A DNA stretch of 12,340 nt from contig NW_013651858.1 of NCBI RefSeq assembly GCF_000499385.1, positions 1 through 12,340 on the forward strand. The letters run 5' to 3'. The position numbers and the translations under genes were made by a program. A model generated the notes under the pieces. That model saw only the letters and a list, made by a program, of their open reading frames with translations, was not told where the DNA came from and did no database searches. Origin of the DNA: Eimeria necatrix. Lineage: Eukaryota > Apicomplexa > Conoidasida > Eucoccidiorida > Eimeriidae. This document shows, in pieces, positions 1-6,154 of the stretch (the first letter of the stretch is position 1; every line of letters begins with the position of its first letter).

Positions 1-62
<62 letters not shown>

Positions 63-65
63 CAG
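1..65 (+). repeat. (CTG)20 tract at an intron 3' end
   Basis: Twenty uninterrupted GCT/CTG units are followed by TTTCAG. On the sense strand this acts as the pyrimidine-containing approach to the acceptor at 64-65. It continues beyond the left edge. Confidence 0.9.
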
Positions 66-211
66 GGCTGGGCAGTGCCCTTAGCAGCCTGCGGGAAGCA
101 GCACAAAGACACGAGTCTGCTTTGAAAGAGTTAAAGGCTTTTGAAGACGGGCTGCTTCCAGCCAAGGCTGCCAACGCCAGGCTGCAGCAGCAGCAGCAGC
201 AGTGCAAGCAG
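66..211 (+). CDS. SMC6: SMC6-like exon: ascending coiled coil
   Basis: A CTG run ending in CTTTCAG gives the acceptor at 64-65. Two bases then complete a codon, followed by 48 codons to a CAG|GTGCGC donor at 212. The peptide is heptad-like and charged (SLREAAQRHESALKELKAF...) and ends in a short Gln run from CAG repeats, as expected for the long SMC arm. There is no stop in this frame. It continues from an exon to the left of the window. Confidence 0.65.
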
Positions 212-550
212 GTGCGCAACGCCGTAGCTAGCCAGCTAGCCAGCTAGCCAGCTAGCCAGATGGCCAGCTAGCCAGGCCCGGCAAACAGCTAGCTGCAGCT
301 GGCTAGCTACTTTGTCAGAGATCTGCCAGTAACTGTGAGCCCAACTGGCCGCTACCTAGGCGCAGCAAGCTAGCTAGTCAGCTAGCTAGGCAGCTAGCTA
401 GGCAGCTAGCTAGGCAGCTAGCTGGCTAGCTAGCTAGGCAGCTAGCTGGCTGGCCGCAGCTAGCTGTTGAAAAGCTGCAGCTGCGGGAGCCCTTTACGGA
501 GGTATGAAGATAGAGCAGGCTGACTGGGGGAGACAGTGACTTTCTAATTG

Positions 551-581
<31 letters not shown>

Positions 582-883
582 TGCTGCTGCTGTTGCTGCT
601 GCTGCTGCTGTGTTGCTGCTGCTGCTGCTGTCTCGCTGCAGCTGAAGAGCCTCAAGGCAGAGGTTGCTGCGCTGAGCAAGTCGATTCCACACCTCAGAGC
701 AGCAGAAGCAGCAGCAGCAGCAGACGCTGCTGCTGCTGAGGTGGCTGAAATGGAGCAGGCGCTGCAGCAGCAGCAAGGGGAAGCTAGTCGACTCGCGGCT
801 GCTGCTGCAGCAAAGCAGCGGGAGGAGAAAGCTCGGAGTTGCGAGTCCGCGCTGGAGCAGCAGCAGCAAGAAGTGCGGCGGCT

Positions 884-914
<31 letters not shown>

Positions 915-1053
915 ATCCACGCGGCCTCGAGGCGCCTCAGAACCAAAAAGGCCGAGGCCTCAAGACTACGCCAAGACCTGGAAGCTTCTAAAGAAATGCA
1001 TGCAGCCCTCAGCGAGGTTGTCACAAGCATGCGCGTGGTGAGCAGCAGCAGCA

Positions 1054-1087
<34 letters not shown>

Positions 1088-2241
1088 CCTTCTCGGTGCT
1101 GTACTTGCTGTTGCTGCTGCTGCTGCTGCTTTGCAAGCCTAGTGTCTCCGCATCTTTGACTGCCTCGTCTGCTGCTGCTCTTGCGGGGTATTGGTCTCTC
1201 GATCCCTGCTGCTGCTGCTGTCTGCTGCTGCCGCTGCTGCTGCTGTCTGCTGCTGCCGCTGCTGCTGCTGTCTGCTGCTGCTCACGCTGGCGTTGCTGCT
1301 GCGCTGCAGTGTCTGCGCAGGCACTACAGGGGCCTGCCAGCCCCTCCCCGGCAGACGCAGCTCAGCTGGCTGAGAAGGAAGCTGCAGCAGCAGCAGCAGC
1401 AGCAGCACTGGCTGCAGCAGAGGAGACGCTGCAGCAGCTGCAGCAGGCGTCAGCAGCAGCGCAGCGGGCGGCGACGAAGGCGCGGGGTGTCTGTACAGAC
1501 GCCGAGCTGCAGCTGCAAGCAGCACAGTACCAAGCAAGGCAGTCGAACTCGGAGCAGCAGCAGCAGCAGAAGCTGCTGCAGAGGCTGCAGCAGCAGCACG
1601 CGCAGCGGCGGCAGGCCCTGCGGGACTCGTTGTCCCGCGCGCAGCAGCAGCAGCAGCAGCAGCAGCAATCTGCTGCTGCGGCAGCAACGGCGGCGGCGGC
1701 AGCTGCTGCTGCTGCGCGCGAGGCGTCCAGGGCGCCGGCGTGCCGCGCCCCGCAGCAGCAGCAGCAGCAGCAGCAGCTGCAGCAGCTGCAGCAGCTGCGG
1801 CTGGAGGCCCCGCAGCGCGCAGCACTGTACACAAACCCCAGGCTGCAGGGGGGGCCCCCAGACCTCCCGGGGCTGCTGGAGGCCCTGGGGGCCCTGCTGC
1901 AGCAGGGGCTGCTGTCGAGGGCCCCCCTGGGGCCCCTGGGGGAGCTGCTGTTCGTAGACTTGGAAGCTTGTGCTGCAGCAAAAGTTCCTGCTGCAGCAGC
2001 ACAGGCAGTGCTGGAGGAGCACCTGGGGCCCCACACTGCCACCTTCCTAGTCAGCAGCATACGCGAGCAGCGGCTGCTGCTGCAGCTGCTGCAGCGCCAC
2101 CGCTGGCCCCCCCGTGTTGCTGTTGTCAACTTTTGCTGCTGCTGCTATTACCCCAGACTCACAGACGAGGCCCTGGGCCTCCCCCAGGGGGCTTTTACTC
2201 TTTACAAGGCCCTCAGGAAGCAAAGCCCGCAGCAGCAACCC

Positions 2242-2276
<35 letters not shown>

Positions 2277-2536
2277 TGACCCACCCACCACTCCCGCTGC
2301 AGCTATGCCACTGGTAAGCCCCAGCTGCAGCAGCTGCAGCAGCTGCAGCAGCTGCAGCAGCTGCAGCTGCTGCTGCTCGGTTTGCTGCTCTGCTGCTGCT
2401 CCTTCGGAGAACCGCGTTGCTGAGGAGGCAACCACGTTGCTGCTGCTGCTGCTGCTGCTCTGGAGCGGGGCTGCTGCTTGGCCTGCAGCGGCACTTGCTG
2501 CTGCTGCTGCTGCATTTGCTGCTGCTGCTGCTGCAT

Positions 2537-2574
<38 letters not shown>

Positions 2575-4655
2575 AGGCTGGAGTTCACTTCTTGGTAGAT
2601 GTGGCTTCGATTGAACGCGTGGCAATAGCCGAAGACGAGCAGCAGCTGCGGGCGCTGCTGCAGGGGCCCCCCGCTGCTCCGGGGGGCCCCCAAAGTGGGT
2701 ACTTGAGGGGCCTCCGGGAAGGGTATACTTGGAGGGGGCCCCTCCATTTAAAGAAACTGGGAAAGGGTACTGAGGGGGTCCCGGGGGCCCCCGGGGCTGC
2801 CCGGAGGGTGCGGGGCCTCGTGCGGCTGCGGCCGCAGAGCAGCAGCAGCGGGGCTGCTGCTGCTGCAGCGCAGGCAGCAGCAGCAGCAGCAGCAGCTGCT
2901 GCTGCTGCTGCGAACAGCAAGGGCGCAGCAGCTGCACACGAAGGGGAGGCCCTCAGGGCCCTCGAGGAAGAGCTGCAGCAGGAGTGGGAGGCTGAGGAGG
3001 CGCTGCTGCAGCAGAAGCAGCAGCGTGCTGCTGCGGCTAGGCAGCAGTTCGAAGCGGCTGCTGCTGCTGCTGCTGCAGCGCGGGAAAGAGAAGCAGCAGC
3101 AGCAGAAGAGCTGCGAGTGCGCAGGCCCTCTTTGTCTCTTTTGCTGCCTCTTAGTCTCTGTCTCCTTTTAGAATCTTTTTGCTGCTGCTGTCTCTTCCTG
3201 TGGCTTCTCTGGGGCCCCCATTTTGCTGCTGCACTTGCTGCTGCACTTGTCCCCTTTTGCTGCAGCGCTGCGAAGCAAAAGAGACGCAGCAGCAGGCAGC
3301 TGCAGCAGCAGCAAAAGACAGCAGCGACGAGGCCCGCCTGGCCCTCGCCAACTTCAGCAAGAGGACCACCAACCTTCTGAGCCAAGTAAACCCTAAACCC
3401 TAAACCCTAAACCCTAGACCCCAAACCCTAAACCCTAAACCCTGAAGCTTTGAGATAAGGCAGCTAGCTGCACAGCCAGCGATGCCCGACCGAGCCGGCA
3501 CGAATTGCCCGCTGCTCCCACTCTCTTAAGTAGGATTTAGGGTTTAGGGTTTAGGGTTTAGGGTTTAGGGTTTAGGGTTTGTTTCACAGGACCAGCTGAA
3601 GGTATTGCGGGAGAAGCTGGAGGCGAAGGAGAGGGAGAGAGACGCTGAGGAGAAGCAGCAGCAGCTGCTGCAGCAGCAGCTGCAGGAGGCCGTTGCTGCT
3701 GCTGCTGAGGCTCAAGAAGCCTTAGAGCAGCAGCAGCAGCAGCTCAACGACAGCCAGCAGCAACTAGCTGCCGCTAAAACGGTGCGCTGACACACCAAAC
3801 GCTCATCAAAGCTGCTGCTGCTGCTCTTGCTGCTGCTGCTGCTGCTGCTGCCGCTGCTGCTGCTGCTGCTGTGGGTACTTTTAGTGTGCCGCCTGCTTAG
3901 TTCAGTGGCTAGCTCCAAAGCCACTTGAGTCCTCTGGGGGCCCCAAAGGGGCCCCTTTGGGGGCCCCTCTGGGGGCCCCCAAAGGGGCCCCTCTGGGGGC
4001 CTTTTGGCCCCTTTGGGGGCCCCCCAAGGGGCTCCCAAAGGGGCCCCCAAAGGATATCAGAAATTGGGCGGCCCCTGGGGGCCTCTGGGGGCCCCCGGGG
4101 CCCCCCAGGGCCCTCTGGGGGCCCCCGGGGGCCCCCGAACTGCAGCAGCGCTTGAAGCAAAAGAGGTGTGGGTTTAGTTTGCTGCAGGCAGTGAGTTGTG
4201 CTGCTGCTGCTCTGAAAGAAACTGAGAAGCAGCTGGAGAGCGACAAAGAAGCTGCTGCTGCTGCTGCTGCTGCTGCAGCTTCGCGGCAGGGGGCCCTTGA
4301 GGCGAAGAGGCAGGCGCTGGAGGCCCTGCAGCAGCAAGCAGCAGTAAGAGAATAAAAAGAAAAAAAAAGAAATTAAAATAAACAAAAAGATGTTTAAAAG
4401 AGATTTAAAAAGGTTAAAAGGATTAAAAAGTATTAAAACGGATTAAAAGAAATTCAAAAATTTTTTAATTTTTTAAAAAGATTTAAAATGCCGCAGGCAC
4501 AAGTAAAACTCTCCAAAAAAAGAATTTAAATTATTTAAAAAATAAAAGAATTTTGATTGTTTAAAAAATAATTTAAATTATTTAAAATGATTCTTGTTGC
4601 AGCTTCTAGTTGAATAAATGCTGTTTGTGAATATCAATTGTCTCTTTAATTTTAA

Positions 4656-4710
<55 letters not shown>

Positions 4711-5521
4711 GCGCGTGGCGCAGAGCCTCAAGAGCATTTGCCCACAACTTCCAGAAGGGACAAACTTGCCCAAACTCTCCGTCGCGGTAAGGAGCCAGCT
4801 AGCCACCAGCTAGCTGCCAGCTAGCCACCAGCTAGCTGCCAGCTAGCCACCAGCTAGCTGCCAGCTAGCTGCCAGCTAGCTGCCAGCTAGCCACCAGCTA
4901 GCCACCAGCTAGCTGCCAGCTAGCCACCAGCTAGCCAGCAGCTAGCCACTAGCTAGCCAGCAGCTAGCCACCAGCTAGCCAGCAGCTAGCCAGCAGCTAG
5001 CCAGCAGCTAGCCACTAGCTGGCCAGCAGCTAGCTGCCAGCTAGCCACTAGCTGGCCAGCAGCTAGCCACTAGCTAGCCACTAGCTAGCCAGCAGCTAGC
5101 CACTAGATAGCCAGCAGCTAGCTAGCAGCTAGCCTGCAGCTATCCAGCGGCTAGCTATCAGCTAACCACTAGCTGGCCAGCAGCTAGCCACCAGCTAGCC
5201 ACTAGCTAGCCACCAGCTAGCCAACTGCGGGGGCGGTGGCCTGCAGGAGGCAGAGGGACGTTTACGCCGTCTTGAAGTCCAAGTGAAGGCGCTAGAGGAA
5301 GAAACCCGCGACGAGGAGGTACCCTAAACCCTAAACCCTAAACCCTAAACCCTAAACCCTAAACCCTAAACCCTAAACCCTGATCTGTGGTGCACAGGCA
5401 CCGCCAGTGCTGCGGTTTTGGGCCGGAAGCAAAAGAAGACAGCGGCCTTTTGCTGCGCTGCAGTTTCTTCTTTTCCTCTGCGGCCTTTTTGCTGCTGCTG
5501 CATTTGCTGTTGCTGCTGTTG

Positions 5522-5552
<31 letters not shown>

Positions 5553-5861
5553 ACTAGCCATCGGCTTTCGTGCAGTGCGTTTCATTTAGCTGCTGCTCTC
5601 TCCCTTTTTGTCTCTTTCTCTTTTTGTCTCTTTTTGTTTCTTTTTCTTTTTCAATTCTTTTTCTTTTTGCTTTTTGCTTCATCTCTTTTTTATTTTTCTT
5701 TCTGTTTCCTTTTCGTCTCTGTTTTTATTTTCTTTCTTTTTTCTTTTTTTCTTTCCGCTTTCTTCTTTGTATCTTTTTATTCATTTCCTCAGCAGCAGCA
5801 GCAGCAGCAGCAGAAATGCCTGAGTCCTTGCGTTTGATCAGCAGCAGCAGCAGCAGCAGCC

Positions 5862-5892
<31 letters not shown>

Positions 5893-6118
5893 AGCCTCTT
5901 TGTGTCTCTTAAGGCTTGCTGCTGCCTCTCTTTGTCTGTTTGTTGTTTGCTGCTGCTCAGTCAGTAGCAGCAGAACTGGCGGAGTCCTCGCGTTTGCTGC
6001 AGCAGCAGCAGCAGCTGCTGCTGGCCCCAAAAGCTGCTGTGGCTCTTGCTGAGGAGAACTACAAAGTGAGGACGGGAAAGCTGCTGCAGGCGCTGCAGCT
6101 CTCTGCTAAGCAGGTGCG

Positions 6119-6154
<36 letters not shown>

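Noticed and set aside
1096..2598. A 500-codon open frame on the + strand taken as a single exon
   Set aside because: Only 1321-2313 is protein-like (coil plus hinge); the ends are Leu/Cys/Ala readings of CTG repeats and good splice sites bound the core.
1139..2937. Long - strand frames opposite the SMC6-like exons
   Set aside because: They are antisense readings of CAG/GCA repeats (poly-Ala, poly-Gly/Pro, poly-Cys) with no family similarity, while the + strand reads as SMC coil and hinge.
3386..3442. A true telomere or chromosome end
   Set aside because: Arrays are short, in both orientations, and flanked by coding sequence on both sides; they are interstitial.
4146..4165. A 20-base micro-exon (CAGCGCTTGAAGCAAAAGAG)
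   Set aside because: Its length breaks the phase-0 chain between the flanking exons.
3957..4187. Coding extension of the 4188-4343 exon through the GGGGCCCC island
   Set aside because: The frame is open, but so are frames on the other strand; the product is Gly/Pro/Trp repeat and a good acceptor starts the coil at 4188.
4796..5223. Transposon terminal repeats or an insertion element
   Set aside because: It is a tandem minisatellite with no transposase, target-site duplication or unique internal sequence.
5407..5837. Phe-rich + strand frames over the T-rich block, possibly a membrane protein
   Set aside because: It is low-complexity T/C sequence inside an intron, open in all three frames, and no start or conserved pattern is seen.
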